Notes: generated by a model not told the origin, from the letters alone. DNA of 64,000 nucleotides from Mucilaginibacter auburnensis (GCF_002797815.1 NZ_PGFJ01000001.1:1612001-1676000); one strand, 5' to 3'; counted from the first letter of the stretch, positions 25,792 through 35,345 are shown. Program-made: numbers and translations.

Positions 25792-26519
25792 TAAAAAGGT
25801 ACGTCATCCTGCTTGTTGTATTGTTTTGCAGCCAAACTTTATTGGCGCAAAAAGTACCAGCGTGGGGTGGAGGAGCTGATTTAAAAGACTTTAGCGGAGG
25901 CTTTAGCTTTAGCTACGTTAGCAGTTATTACAAAATAGACAGGAAGCCCGAGTGGCGGCAGCCTTACTTTGACGAGAACGGTGCTAAAATCACCGACGCT
26001 TTAAACAGTATAAGCTCAGATAATTCACCGGGTTTTGCGGTTGGATTTTTAGGCCGTTACAGAATCAATGAACACCTGGAGGCGCGTTTGATGCCTGCCC
26101 TTATTTTTGCGGACAGATCTGTAAGCTACAAATACGCAGACCCGTCACAAGATCAAGTTAAGGAAGTGCGTGCAACACTGGTTGACTTGCCGGTACAGTT
26201 TAAACTTAAATCAAACCGATTGGGTGATTACAGAGCTTACTTGATTGCCGGACTAAAATACTCGCGTGCACTCGGAAACAAGGAAAACGCAGACGATAAC
26301 CAAGCGCCAACAGCTAAACTGCTAAAAACCATAAATGGTTATGGCAGCTATGAAGTGGGCGTGGGTTGCGACATTTACTTTGAGTTTTTTAAGCTCTCGC
26401 CTGAGATAAAAATAGCTAACTCATTTGGCAACCTGCTGCTGCGCGAGAACAACGCCTTTGCAGCGCCTATCAATAGCTTAAGTTTACATACTGTAATGTT
26501 TAGTCTGCATTTTGAGTAA
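25788..26519 (+). CDS. porT: PorT family outer-membrane barrel protein (type IX secretion)
   Basis: 243 residues. The signal peptide ends Leu-Leu-Ala-Gln. The mature part is an eight-strand-type beta-barrel with alternating aromatic and small residues, ending Thr-Val-Met-Phe-Ser-Leu-His-Phe-Glu. PorT (SprT) is a component needed for type IX secretion and gliding. Identification rests on length, barrel pattern and its 4-bp overlap with ubiE, an adjacency typical of Bacteroidota genomes. Start overlaps the ubiE stop, implying coupled translation. Confidence 0.82.
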   Translation: MIKRYVILLVVLFCSQTLLAQKVPAWGGGADLKDFSGGFSFSYVSSYYKIDRKPEWRQPYFDENGAKITDALNSISSDNSPGFAVGFLGRYRINEHLEARLMPALIFADRSVSYKYADPSQDQVKEVRATLVDLPVQFKLKSNRLGDYRAYLIAGLKYSRALGNKENADDNQAPTAKLLKTINGYGSYEVGVGCDIYFEFFKLSPEIKIANSFGNLLLRENNAFAAPINSLSLHTVMFSLHFE

Positions 26520-26597
26520 AATTGCCTCAAATAGCATTATCAAGTATTTATTTTTATCTAAAAACTCTAATTTCGTAGCGCATATACTAACGGAAAC

Positions 26598-27356
26598 ATG
26601 GCAAAAATTGTATTGATTACAGGTGCTACTGCCGGAATTGGCGAAGCTTGCGCGCAACTGTTTGCCCGTGAAGGTTATAATCTCATCTTAACAGGCAGAA
26701 GATTAGACCGCCTGGAGAAACTGGCTGCCAAACTGCATAAAAAACACAATGTTGAAGTTGCCATAGGTAACTTTGATGTGCGCGACCGCGAACAGGTAAT
26801 AACTGATCTGGAAGCGTTGCCGGCCAAATGGAAAAAAGTTAGCGTGTTGATTAACAATGCCGGACTTAGCCAAGGTCTTGACCCTGTACAGAACGGCGAC
26901 CTTGATGATTGGGATAGGATGATAGACACCAACGTTAAAGGTCTGTTGTACGTAACTAAAGTAGTATCTAACTGGATGATAAAAAACGGCTCAGGGCATA
27001 TCATTAATTTAGGTTCTATAGCCGGTAAAGAGGTTTACCCTAACGGAAACGTTTACTGTGCATCAAAATTTGCTGTTGATGCTTTAAGCAGAGGCATGCG
27101 CATTGATCTGCTGCCCCATGGTATAAAAGTATCGTCAGTTGATCCGGGTGCTGTAGAAACAGAGTTCTCCGAGGTGCGCTTTAAAGGCGATAAGGAACGG
27201 GCTAAGAAAACCTACGAAGGCTTTGAGCCACTTAATGCCATGGATATAGCGGAAACTATTTGGTTTATTGCATCAAGGCCAAAAAATGTAAATATAAATG
27301 ATATTGTAGTAATGCCTACCGCGCAGGCCAGCGCTACCAATATTTTTAGGCATTAA
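26598..27356 (+). CDS. short-chain dehydrogenase/reductase (YdfG-like)
   Basis: 252 residues, classical SDR: Thr-Gly-Ala-Thr-Ala-Gly-Ile-Gly cofactor loop (7-14), followed by Gly-Arg-Arg after the second strand, suggesting NADP(H). Asn-Asn-Ala-Gly is near 88, catalytic Ser in Asn-Leu-Gly-Ser-Ile-Ala-Gly, and Tyr-Cys-Ala-Ser-Lys provides Tyr and Lys. YdfG-type enzymes oxidise 3-hydroxy acids such as L-allo-threonine; the exact substrate here is unproven. Confidence 0.9.
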   Translation: MAKIVLITGATAGIGEACAQLFAREGYNLILTGRRLDRLEKLAAKLHKKHNVEVAIGNFDVRDREQVITDLEALPAKWKKVSVLINNAGLSQGLDPVQNGDLDDWDRMIDTNVKGLLYVTKVVSNWMIKNGSGHIINLGSIAGKEVYPNGNVYCASKFAVDALSRGMRIDLLPHGIKVSSVDPGAVETEFSEVRFKGDKERAKKTYEGFEPLNAMDIAETIWFIASRPKNVNINDIVVMPTAQASATNIFRH

Positions 27357-27439
27357 TAAAAATGTGCAGATGTGCGAATATGCAGATGTGCCGATGATAA
27401 AAAGAATCCGAAATTGAACATTCGAAATCCGAAATAAAC

Positions 27440-27889
27440 ATGTCACTAACAACAAAAATTGATCAGGATATAAAATTGGCCATGCTGGCCAAACAACCAG
27501 AGCGTTTAACAGCTTTAAGAGCGGTTAAATCAGCTTTATTATTAGCTAAAACAGAAAAAGGAGCTGCCGAAGAGATAACTCCGGAAGGAGAGATAAAAGT
27601 GCTGCAGAAACTGGCTAAACAGCGTAAGGAATCGGCAGAGATCTACAAAACCCAAAGCCGCGATGACCTGTACCAGATTGAAATGGGCGAGTTAAAGGTT
27701 ATTGAAGAATACCTGCCGCAGCAAATGAGCCGCTTTGAAATAGAAGGCTACATTCAGGAACTGATTGGGAGAGTAGGAGCAACGTCTATGCAGGACATGG
27801 GTAAGGTGATGGGGTTGGCCAATAAAGAGCTGGCCGGTCAGGCAGATGGTAAAACCGTTTCAGAGGTAGTAAAACAATTATTGGGTTAA
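27440..27889 (+). CDS. GatB/YqeY domain protein
   Basis: 149 residues, the usual YqeY length. All-helical protein with the family start Leu-Thr-Thr-Lys-Ile-Asp-Gln-Asp-Ile-Lys and Glu-Tyr-Leu-Pro-Gln-Gln-Met, and the ending Asp-Met-Gly-Lys-Val-Met-Gly. The domain is shared with the tail of GatB, the Asp/Glu-tRNA amidotransferase subunit, and probably binds tRNA. No glutamyl-tRNA amidotransferase genes are nearby. Confidence 0.88.
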   Translation: MSLTTKIDQDIKLAMLAKQPERLTALRAVKSALLLAKTEKGAAEEITPEGEIKVLQKLAKQRKESAEIYKTQSRDDLYQIEMGELKVIEEYLPQQMSRFEIEGYIQELIGRVGATSMQDMGKVMGLANKELAGQADGKTVSEVVKQLLG

Positions 27890-28015
27890 ACCGGTAAATA
27901 TTATTTTAATTTTAAAAGGTGAAACCCGTAATATACCAGTATAAATAATTGCTTATACTTGCTGCGTTCAATGTTGGAACAGTTTTCGGTATATTAACGG
28001 TCACAAAATATCTAT

Positions 28016-28777
28016 ATGAAATTCGCGCTTAAGGAAGGACACGGTTTTACTTACGTTGAAGAGGGCGAAGGCCAGACGCTGTTGTTACTGCACGGTTTAA
28101 TGGGCGGTTTAAGCAACTGGGAAATTGTGATTGAGGAGTTTAAGAAAAAATACAGGGTTATATTACCTATTCTGCCAATTTATGAATTTCCGGTATTAAC
28201 AACCGGCGTAAAAACGCTTTCAAAGTTTGTACACAAATTCATCAAGTTTAAAAAACTGGAAGATGTAGTGTTGTTAGGTAACTCATTGGGTGGACATGTT
28301 GGCCTTGTTTATTCTTTGGCGCATCCTGATAAATTGAAGGCAATGGTTTTGACAGGCAGTTCGGGCTTATATGAAAACGCTTTTGGCGGTTCATTTCCGC
28401 GCCGCGAGAGCTATGACTTTGTAAAAGAGAAAGTTGAATATACATTTTATGATCCGGCTGTTGCTACGCCCGAATTAATTGCCGAAGTTTATAAAACCGT
28501 AAACGACCGTAATGCCGTAATTAGGTTATTAGCCATGGCAAAATCTGCCATCAGGCATAATATGAAAGCCGATCTGCATAAAATACGTATACCGGTATCA
28601 TTGATTTGGGGGCGTAATGATAAAATAACTCCTCCGGAAGTTGCTGAGGAGTTTCATCAACTGCTGCCGGATTCGGAACTGAAATGGATTGACAACTGTG
28701 GTCATGCACCTATGATGGAGCATCCACATGAATTTAACCGCCTGTTGAAAGATTTTCTGGACACGCGGAATATTTAA
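28016..28777 (+). CDS. alpha/beta hydrolase
   Basis: 253 residues. The oxyanion segment is His-Gly-Leu-Met-Gly-Gly near residue 27, the nucleophile elbow Gly-Asn-Ser-Leu-Gly-Gly (Ser about 92), an Asp in Ile-Trp-Gly-Arg-Asn-Asp-Lys-Ile-Thr-Pro-Pro, and the His in Cys-Gly-His-Ala-Pro-Met. The complete triad supports an esterase or C-C hydrolase type activity; substrate unknown. The CBS-domain gene begins 10 bp downstream, so the two are likely cotranscribed. Confidence 0.88.
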   Translation: MKFALKEGHGFTYVEEGEGQTLLLLHGLMGGLSNWEIVIEEFKKKYRVILPILPIYEFPVLTTGVKTLSKFVHKFIKFKKLEDVVLLGNSLGGHVGLVYSLAHPDKLKAMVLTGSSGLYENAFGGSFPRRESYDFVKEKVEYTFYDPAVATPELIAEVYKTVNDRNAVIRLLAMAKSAIRHNMKADLHKIRIPVSLIWGRNDKITPPEVAEEFHQLLPDSELKWIDNCGHAPMMEHPHEFNRLLKDFLDTRNI

Positions 28778-28787
28778 AACTTAAAAT

Positions 28788-29450
28788 ATGCTTGCTGCCG
28801 AACTAATTAACTACGACATCAATCCGCTTCATACATCTGATTCTGTTCAGCGTGGGTTGGAACGTATGACGGAGTTTCATGTAAGGCATCTGCCTGTAGT
28901 TAACGAAGAGCAGTTTTTAGGCTTAGTTAGCGAAGCAGACATTATTACCGAACCGGATACGCAAACTGCTATTGGCGCGGTAGCTTTATCTTTGGTAAAC
29001 CCATACGTTCGCGAAGATCAGCATATCTATGATGTTATCCGCCTGTTTTATGAACAGCAGTTAACATTAGTGCCGGTACTTGATGTAAAAATGAACTACC
29101 TCGGCTGCATCTCTATTAACGCTATGAATGGCTGGTTTGCCAAGCTTACATCTGTTGCCGAGCCCGGTGGTATAATTGTTTTAGAGATAAGCAACAGAAA
29201 CAATTCGCTTGCGCACATGTCTCAGATAGTAGAATCAGACAACGCGCAGGTGCTTAGTTCATACGTGCGTACTTTTCCTGATTCAACACGGATAGAAGTA
29301 ACTTTAAAAGTAAATAAACAGGATATTTCCGGCATTTTAGCTACCTTTTTAAGGTACGGTTATGAAATAAAGGCAACATTTAATCATGCCGAGAATCGTG
29401 ATAGTTCAATGGATCGTTACGATGCATTGATGAATTATCTTAATCTATAA
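28788..29450 (+). CDS. CBS-domain pair protein with C-terminal ACT-like region
   Basis: 220 residues. Two CBS motifs occupy about 1-125 (His-Val-Arg-His-Leu-Pro-Val-Val, then Leu-Gly-Leu-Val-Ser-Glu; and Leu-Thr-Leu-Val-Pro-Val-Leu, then Leu-Gly-Cys-Ile-Ser). The C-terminal 80 residues have the alternating strand-helix pattern of an ACT-type domain starting Gly-Gly-Ile-Ile-Val-Leu-Glu-Ile. CBS pairs bind adenine nucleotides. It lies between the hydrolase and nadK; NAD kinase is separated by a palindromic repeat. Role unknown. Confidence 0.82.
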   Translation: MLAAELINYDINPLHTSDSVQRGLERMTEFHVRHLPVVNEEQFLGLVSEADIITEPDTQTAIGAVALSLVNPYVREDQHIYDVIRLFYEQQLTLVPVLDVKMNYLGCISINAMNGWFAKLTSVAEPGGIIVLEISNRNNSLAHMSQIVESDNAQVLSSYVRTFPDSTRIEVTLKVNKQDISGILATFLRYGYEIKATFNHAENRDSSMDRYDALMNYLNL

Positions 29451-29522
29451 GGTCAATAGTCTATGGACCATAGACCATGTAACTAATATATAACTATGGA
29501 CCATGGACTATGGTCCATTGAC
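29451..29522. repeat. palindromic intergenic repeat upstream of nadK
   Basis: Left arm 29451-29476 and right arm 29493-29522 are imperfect inverted copies built from the unit ctatggaccat/atggtccatag, and contain the smaller palindrome ccatgg. Such purine-skewed palindromes look like a dispersed intergenic repeat. An in-frame ATG for nadK lies inside it and is therefore not the preferred start. Confidence 0.6.
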
Positions 29523-29532
29523 CAAAAAGACT

Positions 29533-30414
29533 ATGAGAATAGCCATATACGGCCGTCAGTTCAATGACTCAGCAGTATTCCCCTACATTCAACAGGTGTT
29601 TGACGCATTGTTGCAACATGATGTTGATATCTATGTACATCATCAGCTTAATAAAAATTTAGAAGGCAACATAAGCACAATTGGTTATAGCGTTCTTAAT
29701 GAACACGATCAGATAGCGGGTTTTATTGATGCTTTTTTAACCTTGGGTGGCGATGGTACGCTGCTTGATATGGTTAACCTGATAGGTAATTCAGGTGTTC
29801 CGGTAATTGGCATTAATTTCGGTAGGCTTGGTTTTTTGGCCAGTGTTAATAAAAATGATGTGGCTGCCGCAATTCATGCTGTTGTAAATAAGCAATTTAC
29901 CTTGGATAGTCGCACATTGTTAAGAATTGATTCAGAACAGCACATATTTGGCGATGGCAACATAGCACTTAATGATGTTACCATACATAAGCGTGATGAC
30001 TCGGCTATGATCACTACGCATATGTTTTTAGACGGTGAATTTTTAAACTCGTATTGGGGTGATGGTATCATTATAGCAACGCCAACCGGATCAACAGCCT
30101 ATTCTTTAAGCTGCGGAGGGCCGGTTATGTTCCCTGCATCAAATACGGTAATTGTTACTCCTGTATCACCTCATAACTTAAATGTAAGGCCGATTGTATT
30201 GCCGGATACAAGTGTTTTATCTTTCAAGGTTGAGTGCCGTAGCTCCAACTACCTGCTTTCGTGCGATTCGCGTACTACCGTGATTGACAGCGTAATGGAA
30301 TTTGAAGTTAGAAAAGCTGATTTTCAGCTTAACCTTATCCGTTTAAGTAATGAAAGTTACTTATCAACGTTAAGAAACAAGTTATTGTGGGGTTTAGATA
30401 CCCGCAATTATTAA
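29533..30414 (+). CDS. nadK: NAD kinase
   Basis: 293 residues from Met-Arg-Ile-Ala-Ile-Tyr-Gly at 29533; an upstream in-frame ATG at 29503 sits inside a palindromic repeat and would add an atypical 10 residues. Motifs: Leu-Gly-Gly-Asp-Gly-Thr-Leu-Leu with catalytic Asp, Asn-Phe-Gly-Arg-Leu-Gly-Phe-Leu, Asn-Asp-Val-Thr-Ile-His, and the glycine-rich Thr-Pro-Thr-Gly-Ser-Thr-Ala-Tyr-Ser. It makes NADP from NAD and ATP. The DUF6089 gene starts 9 bp after it. Confidence 0.95.
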   Translation: MRIAIYGRQFNDSAVFPYIQQVFDALLQHDVDIYVHHQLNKNLEGNISTIGYSVLNEHDQIAGFIDAFLTLGGDGTLLDMVNLIGNSGVPVIGINFGRLGFLASVNKNDVAAAIHAVVNKQFTLDSRTLLRIDSEQHIFGDGNIALNDVTIHKRDDSAMITTHMFLDGEFLNSYWGDGIIIATPTGSTAYSLSCGGPVMFPASNTVIVTPVSPHNLNVRPIVLPDTSVLSFKVECRSSNYLLSCDSRTTVIDSVMEFEVRKADFQLNLIRLSNESYLSTLRNKLLWGLDTRNY

Positions 30415-30423
30415 ATTTGTTGA

Positions 30424-31209
30424 ATGCCCCGGGTTTTAAGTATCATATTTTTTGCCTTTTTAAGCTATAGCGCTGTGGCGCAGAGCTGGGAAGTAGGTGG
30501 AAAATTGGGTGGCGCCGGTTACATGGGCGATCTTAATACCAATAACCCGCTTAAATTGTCAGACGTATCTGCCGGTGCGTTTGTAAAGTATAATTTCAAC
30601 CCATATCTCTCTGCAAAAATTGGCTACACATGGGGCAATATATCAGCAGCTGATAGCTTATCGTCAAATGCGCAGTTCCGCGAGCGTAACCTCAGTTTTT
30701 CAACTAATCTTAATGAAATTAGTCTGACAGGTGAGTTTAACTTTTTTGATTACGTACCGTCTGTGAGTAAAAATGTGTTCACGCCTTTCATTTTCACGGG
30801 TGTGGCTAACGTTAGGTATAAACCTACCGCTGTTTATCAAAATTTAAGATATGATCTTCAGCCTTTGAAAACGGAAGGGCAGGTAAGCCCTTATGCAACT
30901 AACGCCTGGGTGGTTCCGTACGGCGCAGGTTTTAAGTATAATTTTTCGGGCAGACTGAATTTAATTGCCGACATTGGTTACCGGTACACGCGTACAGATT
31001 ATTTGGACGATGTGAGCGGTAATTACGCTAACAAAGCACTTTTTACAGATCCGGTGGCCAGGGCTTTTTCAGATCGTTCGGGCGAAAATAGTGGTAACTA
31101 CGTAGGTGCATCCGGTACCCAACGCGGCGATCAACGCCGTTTTGATACCTACTTTTTTATTGGCCTTTCTATTTCATACACTTTTATTACCTCAAAATGC
31201 TATTATTAG
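30424..31209 (+). CDS. DUF6089-type outer-membrane barrel protein
   Basis: 261 residues. The signal peptide ends Ala-Val-Ala-Gln. It is a barrel-like protein with the conserved start Trp-Glu-Val-Gly-Gly-Lys-Leu-Gly-Gly-Ala-Gly-Tyr-Met-Gly-Asp-Leu-Asn, and ends Gly-Leu-Ser-Ile-Ser-Tyr-Thr-Phe-Ile. This family regularly sits just before uppS and bamA in Bacteroidota, as here. Possibly linked to envelope biogenesis, but no function is established from sequence. Follows nadK by 9 bp. Confidence 0.8.
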   Translation: MPRVLSIIFFAFLSYSAVAQSWEVGGKLGGAGYMGDLNTNNPLKLSDVSAGAFVKYNFNPYLSAKIGYTWGNISAADSLSSNAQFRERNLSFSTNLNEISLTGEFNFFDYVPSVSKNVFTPFIFTGVANVRYKPTAVYQNLRYDLQPLKTEGQVSPYATNAWVVPYGAGFKYNFSGRLNLIADIGYRYTRTDYLDDVSGNYANKALFTDPVARAFSDRSGENSGNYVGASGTQRGDQRRFDTYFFIGLSISYTFITSKCYY

Positions 31210-31327
31210 CGTTTAAAGTTGATGCACTATTTGTCTTAAATCACCTTAGAACTTGCAGTATTTGCGGGCTTTCAGGCAATAAACTTTTCTTTTAGAGCGG
31301 TATACTAAAAAAGTACAAAGGAAGTTT

Positions 31328-31335
31328 TACCTTTG
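31328..31335 (+). promoter_or_regulatory. -7 promoter element of the uppS-bamA-skp group
   Basis: TACCTTTG, full match to TAnnTTTG, 57 bp before the uppS ATG in the 183-bp gap after DUF6089. No good -33 TTTG at the normal spacing. Confidence 0.35.
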
Positions 31336-31392
31336 TCACCTGAAAAAAAATAAAGTGTCACCGCGATAAAGTGAACCGACGACCCGACGAAG

Positions 31393-32133
31393 ATGACTTA
31401 TAAAGACCAGATTGATTTGTTGAGAGTGCCAAAACACATTGCTGTTATAATGGATGGCAATGGGCGCTGGGCTAAAGAAAAAGGCAAATTACGGGTGTTT
31501 GGGCATCACAATGGCGTAGTTTCGGTGCGTGATGTGGTTGAGGGAGCGGTTGAAGTTGGCGTTAAATATCTAACGCTATATACGTTCTCTGCCGAGAACT
31601 GGAACCGCCCTAAATTGGAAGTTGCCGCAATAATGGAGTTGATGGTAAATACAATTCATAAGGAGATTAAAACCTTTATGAGTAATAACATCAAGCTCAA
31701 TGCTATTGGCGACCTGGAAAAACTTCCGTCTAAGTGCTACCGCGAATTAACAAATGCCATGAAAACAACTTCAGGCAATACAGGTCTGGTACTTACTTTG
31801 GCATTAAGCTATAGTTCAAGGCACGAAATATTAAATGCGGTGAGGAGTATTGCTTTGAAGGTAAAAGATGGGCTTATTGATGCTGATAATATTGATGAGC
31901 AGCTTTTTTCTGATAATCTTTACACGCATAACATGCCCGAGCCTGAACTAATGATACGCACCAGCGGCGAGCATCGCATAAGTAATTACCTGCTTTGGCA
32001 GATAGCTTATGCAGAGCTATACTTTACACCTAAATTATGGCCCGATTTCAGGAGGGAAGATCTATTTGAGGCTATACTTGATTACCAAAAACGCGAACGC
32101 CGTTTTGGCTTAACCAGTGAGCAGATCAACTAA
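31393..32133 (+). CDS. uppS: isoprenyl transferase (undecaprenyl diphosphate synthase)
   Basis: 246 residues. It shows the cis-prenyltransferase signature Ile-Ala-Val-Ile-Met-Asp-Gly-Asn-Gly-Arg-Trp-Ala with catalytic Asp21, followed by Gly-His-His-Asn-Gly; Phe-Ser-Ala-Glu-Asn-Trp-Asn-Arg-Pro, and the IPP-site Arg-Thr-Ser-Gly-Glu-His-Arg-Ile-Ser-Asn-Tyr-Leu-Leu-Trp-Gln. It makes the C55 lipid carrier for peptidoglycan and surface glycans. It precedes bamA by 63 bp, a conserved Bacteroidota arrangement. Confidence 0.95.
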   Translation: MTYKDQIDLLRVPKHIAVIMDGNGRWAKEKGKLRVFGHHNGVVSVRDVVEGAVEVGVKYLTLYTFSAENWNRPKLEVAAIMELMVNTIHKEIKTFMSNNIKLNAIGDLEKLPSKCYRELTNAMKTTSGNTGLVLTLALSYSSRHEILNAVRSIALKVKDGLIDADNIDEQLFSDNLYTHNMPEPELMIRTSGEHRISNYLLWQIAYAELYFTPKLWPDFRREDLFEAILDYQKRERRFGLTSEQIN

Positions 32134-32196
32134 ATTTTTCCGTTTAACAAATTTTAACAACTGTATAAATTATTTTTAGCCCACTAAAATATTCGA

Positions 32197-34749
32197 ATGA
32201 ACAAATTTCTGTTTGCTATTCTTTTCTCTATTATAAGTGTTGCTGCCATGGCCCAGGTCCCCAGCCGACCTACTTATACCCCGTCATCCACTTCCGATAC
32301 CGTTATATTAAATTATAATAATCCAAAGGAGTATATAATTGGCGGAATAACCGTTACCGGCACAACGCATTTAGATAAAGACATTTTGATTCAGATATCA
32401 AAATTAAATAAAGGCGACAGGATTGTATTACCCGGCGAAGCCAACTCAAATGTTATAAAAGACCTGTACGCGCAGCAGCTATTTGATGATGTACAGTTAA
32501 ACGTAACCAGGATAAGTTTAGATACCGTTTTTCTTGAAATTCAGGTAAGTGAGCACCCACGCCTTTCCAGACTGCGTTTATTAGGCATAAAGAAAGGGCA
32601 GGCAGAAGACATTCAGAAGAAATTGAATGACAAAACCGGTAAAATTGTTAATGAAAACCTGCTGAATACAACTACAACTATAATCAAAAGGCACTATCAG
32701 GAAAAAGGTTATTTGAATACCGAGGTGTTGATTAAACAACGCCCGGATCCAAGTGATACTAATAGCGTGATATTGGATGTAAACATTGATAAGAAGAAAA
32801 AGGTATTGATACACAAGGTTACCTTTGAGGGCAATAAAGATTTTTCAAAAGGCAAGCTAAAAAAGTTTTTAAGTAAAACGCGCGAACGTAAGTTCTACAA
32901 CATATTTGGCTCAAAGAAATTTAAAGACGCAAAATATAAAGAAGATAAAGAAAACCTGATAGCCAAAATGCAGGAAAAAGGTTACCGCGACGCGACTATA
33001 TTAAGCGACACTGTAACTAAACATAGCGACAATACCGTTGACGTGAAGATAAAGCTCTACGAAGGGCCTAAATATTATTTTGGTAACATCACATGGTCAG
33101 GTAACGCGCGTTACTCTGATGAAGTGTTATCGCGTGTGCTTCGTATTGAGAAAGGTGATGTATTTAGTGAAGAAGTATTGAATAAAAGGTTAAGTGGTGG
33201 CGGCCCAAGCGGCGATGACCTGTCGTCATTATATCTTAACGACGGTTACCTTACCTTTAACTCTGATCCGGTTCAAACAAGGTTATATAACGATACTATT
33301 GATCTTGACATCCGTATTTTTGAAGGACCTCAATACACCATTAACCGTATTACTGTAAGAGGTAACGATGTAACTAATGATAAAGTTATACGCCGGGAGT
33401 TACAAACTATACCGGGCCAAAAATTCAATAAGCAGTTATTGATTGAAAGCACACGTATTATTGGACAGTTAGGAAACTTTGACGACACTAAAACGGAACC
33501 TCGTCCGGAAAATATTAACCCTACCGATGGAACGGTAGATATACTTTACAACGTGGTTGAAAAACCTTCAGACCAGGTAGAGTTATCAGGTGGTTTTGGT
33601 GCGGGGCAGTTAGTAGGTACATTGGGTTTAACGTTTAACAATTTTGCCTTACGTAACCTGTTTAATCTTAAAGCTTACAAACCACTTCCAAAAGGCGATG
33701 GACAAAAATTGAGCATTAGAGGTCAGTCAAGCGGTAGAATTTATCAAAACTTCTCATTCACCTTCTCTGAACCATGGTTAGGTGGTAAAAAGCCAATTTA
33801 CTTTGCTTTAACAGGCTATACTCAGTTAAGTTCAACAGGGCAGTATTATGCTAAGGATAATCCTAACTATAACTTTCTTCGTATTAACGGCGTTGGTATT
33901 ACATTGGGTAAACGTTTAAAATGGCCTGACAATCGTTTCCAGTTAAACTATTCATTAAACTTTGACCATTACTTCCTGGATAATTACAGCGGTTTCTTAT
34001 TCTCTAATGGTACAGCTTACAACATTAAGCTTACGCAAGATTTATCTCGCAACTCGTTAGATGCGCCTATTTATCCAACCAGCGGTTCAAATATTAAGTT
34101 CACCATACAGGCTACGCCGCCATACTCATTGTTTAACAATACCAATTACAGCGTTGCAACACCTGCAGAGCGTTACAAATTTGTTGAGTACTATAAGTTT
34201 AAGTTTGATGCCCAGTGGTTCACCAAGCTAACAGGCAAATTGGTATTGATGTCACAAATACGTACCGGTTTCCTGGGTATGTATAATTCCAAAGTTGGGC
34301 CTTCGCCGTTTGAGCGCTTTAAATTAGGAGGTGACGGTATGCAGAACTTCCAGTTTTTACAAGGTAGCGAGATCATAGGTATGCGTGGTTACACCAACTT
34401 CTCTATTGTTCCTTTAGGTAGTAATTATACCGCAAATTCAAATCCGGGTAGTACTATTTATAACAAGTTTACAATGGAACTTCGCCATCCGGTTATCGCC
34501 AGTCAATCTGCAACTATATTCTTGTTAGCATTTGTTGAAGGTGGTAACACATGGAATAATTTTTCTCAATATAATCCGTTTAATATCCGTCGTTCAGCTG
34601 GTATTGGTACAAGGATATTTTTACCTATTTTTGGTTTGTTGGGTCTTGATTACGGTTATGGTTTTGATGCCATTCCGGGTCAGCCATCTGCTAACAAGGG
34701 TCAGTTTGCCTTCTCTATCTCACAAAGCTTAAGCGGAGGATTTAACTAA
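32197..34749 (+). CDS. bamA: outer membrane protein assembly factor BamA
   Basis: 850 residues. The signal peptide ends Ala-Met-Ala-Gln. Successive POTRA domains occupy about 45-440 (seen as repeated beta-alpha-alpha-beta units with Gly-Asn or Gly-Thr turns), then an Omp85 16-strand barrel with Gly-Gly-Phe-Gly-Ala-Gly-Gln-Leu and the family lid motif Gly-Met-Arg-Gly-Tyr. It ends in Phe-Asn. It inserts beta-barrel proteins into the outer membrane. Followed by two Skp/OmpH chaperone genes in the same direction. Confidence 0.95.
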   Translation: MNKFLFAILFSIISVAAMAQVPSRPTYTPSSTSDTVILNYNNPKEYIIGGITVTGTTHLDKDILIQISKLNKGDRIVLPGEANSNVIKDLYAQQLFDDVQLNVTRISLDTVFLEIQVSEHPRLSRLRLLGIKKGQAEDIQKKLNDKTGKIVNENLLNTTTTIIKRHYQEKGYLNTEVLIKQRPDPSDTNSVILDVNIDKKKKVLIHKVTFEGNKDFSKGKLKKFLSKTRERKFYNIFGSKKFKDAKYKEDKENLIAKMQEKGYRDATILSDTVTKHSDNTVDVKIKLYEGPKYYFGNITWSGNARYSDEVLSRVLRIEKGDVFSEEVLNKRLSGGGPSGDDLSSLYLNDGYLTFNSDPVQTRLYNDTIDLDIRIFEGPQYTINRITVRGNDVTNDKVIRRELQTIPGQKFNKQLLIESTRIIGQLGNFDDTKTEPRPENINPTDGTVDILYNVVEKPSDQVELSGGFGAGQLVGTLGLTFNNFALRNLFNLKAYKPLPKGDGQKLSIRGQSSGRIYQNFSFTFSEPWLGGKKPIYFALTGYTQLSSTGQYYAKDNPNYNFLRINGVGITLGKRLKWPDNRFQLNYSLNFDHYFLDNYSGFLFSNGTAYNIKLTQDLSRNSLDAPIYPTSGSNIKFTIQATPPYSLFNNTNYSVATPAERYKFVEYYKFKFDAQWFTKLTGKLVLMSQIRTGFLGMYNSKVGPSPFERFKLGGDGMQNFQFLQGSEIIGMRGYTNFSIVPLGSNYTANSNPGSTIYNKFTMELRHPVIASQSATIFLLAFVEGGNTWNNFSQYNPFNIRRSAGIGTRIFLPIFGLLGLDYGYGFDAIPGQPSANKGQFAFSISQSLSGGFN

Positions 34750-34760
34750 TTAAAAAAAGG

Positions 34761-35294
34761 ATGAAAAGAAAGATAATTTTAGTAGCCGCATTTACGTTTC
34801 TGTCTGTAACAGCAGCTCTGGCACAACGTTTTGCTTATGTTGATTCAGAATATATATTGAAACATATTCCTGATTATATATCGGCACAGAAACAAATAGG
34901 ATCTCTTTCAGATCAATGGCAAAAAGAGGTTGATAATCGTTTTCAGGAAATTGACCGCTTATTTAAGGCCTACCAGGCCGATCAGCCATTGATGACCGCT
35001 GAAGTTAAAAAGAGACGTGAGGAGGAGATTGTGAGTAAGGAAAAAGAAGCAAAAGATTTTCAGCGAAAGATTTTTGGACCGGAAGGCGATCTGGCTCAGC
35101 GCAGCAATTCGATTATAAAACCAATACAGGATAGGGTTGCAAAAGCGGTGCAGGCACTTGCCGAAAGCGAGAATCTGGATATGGTTTTTGATAAAAACAG
35201 TGAGGTAATAATGTTATATGCAAATCCACGTTATGATAAGAGTGCTGATGTTATTACACGCTTAGGTTTAAAGCCCGGAGTTCTTGCTAAATAA
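34761..35294 (+). CDS. OmpH/Skp family periplasmic chaperone (first copy)
   Basis: 177 residues. The signal peptide ends Ala-Leu-Ala-Gln. The mature start Phe-Ala-Tyr-Val-Asp-Ser-Glu-Tyr-Ile-Leu is the OmpH trimerisation strand; a long Lys/Glu/Gln coiled-coil (about 45-130) forms the tentacle, and the end returns to a strand with Met-Val-Phe-Asp-Lys. By family knowledge it escorts unfolded outer-membrane proteins to BamA, whose gene ends 12 bp upstream. A second copy follows after 51 bp. Confidence 0.92.
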   Translation: MKRKIILVAAFTFLSVTAALAQRFAYVDSEYILKHIPDYISAQKQIGSLSDQWQKEVDNRFQEIDRLFKAYQADQPLMTAEVKKRREEEIVSKEKEAKDFQRKIFGPEGDLAQRSNSIIKPIQDRVAKAVQALAESENLDMVFDKNSEVIMLYANPRYDKSADVITRLGLKPGVLAK

Positions 35295-35345
35295 AATTAT
35301 TATATATATAATCGCACATTAAATTAAACACACCAAAACAAAGAA

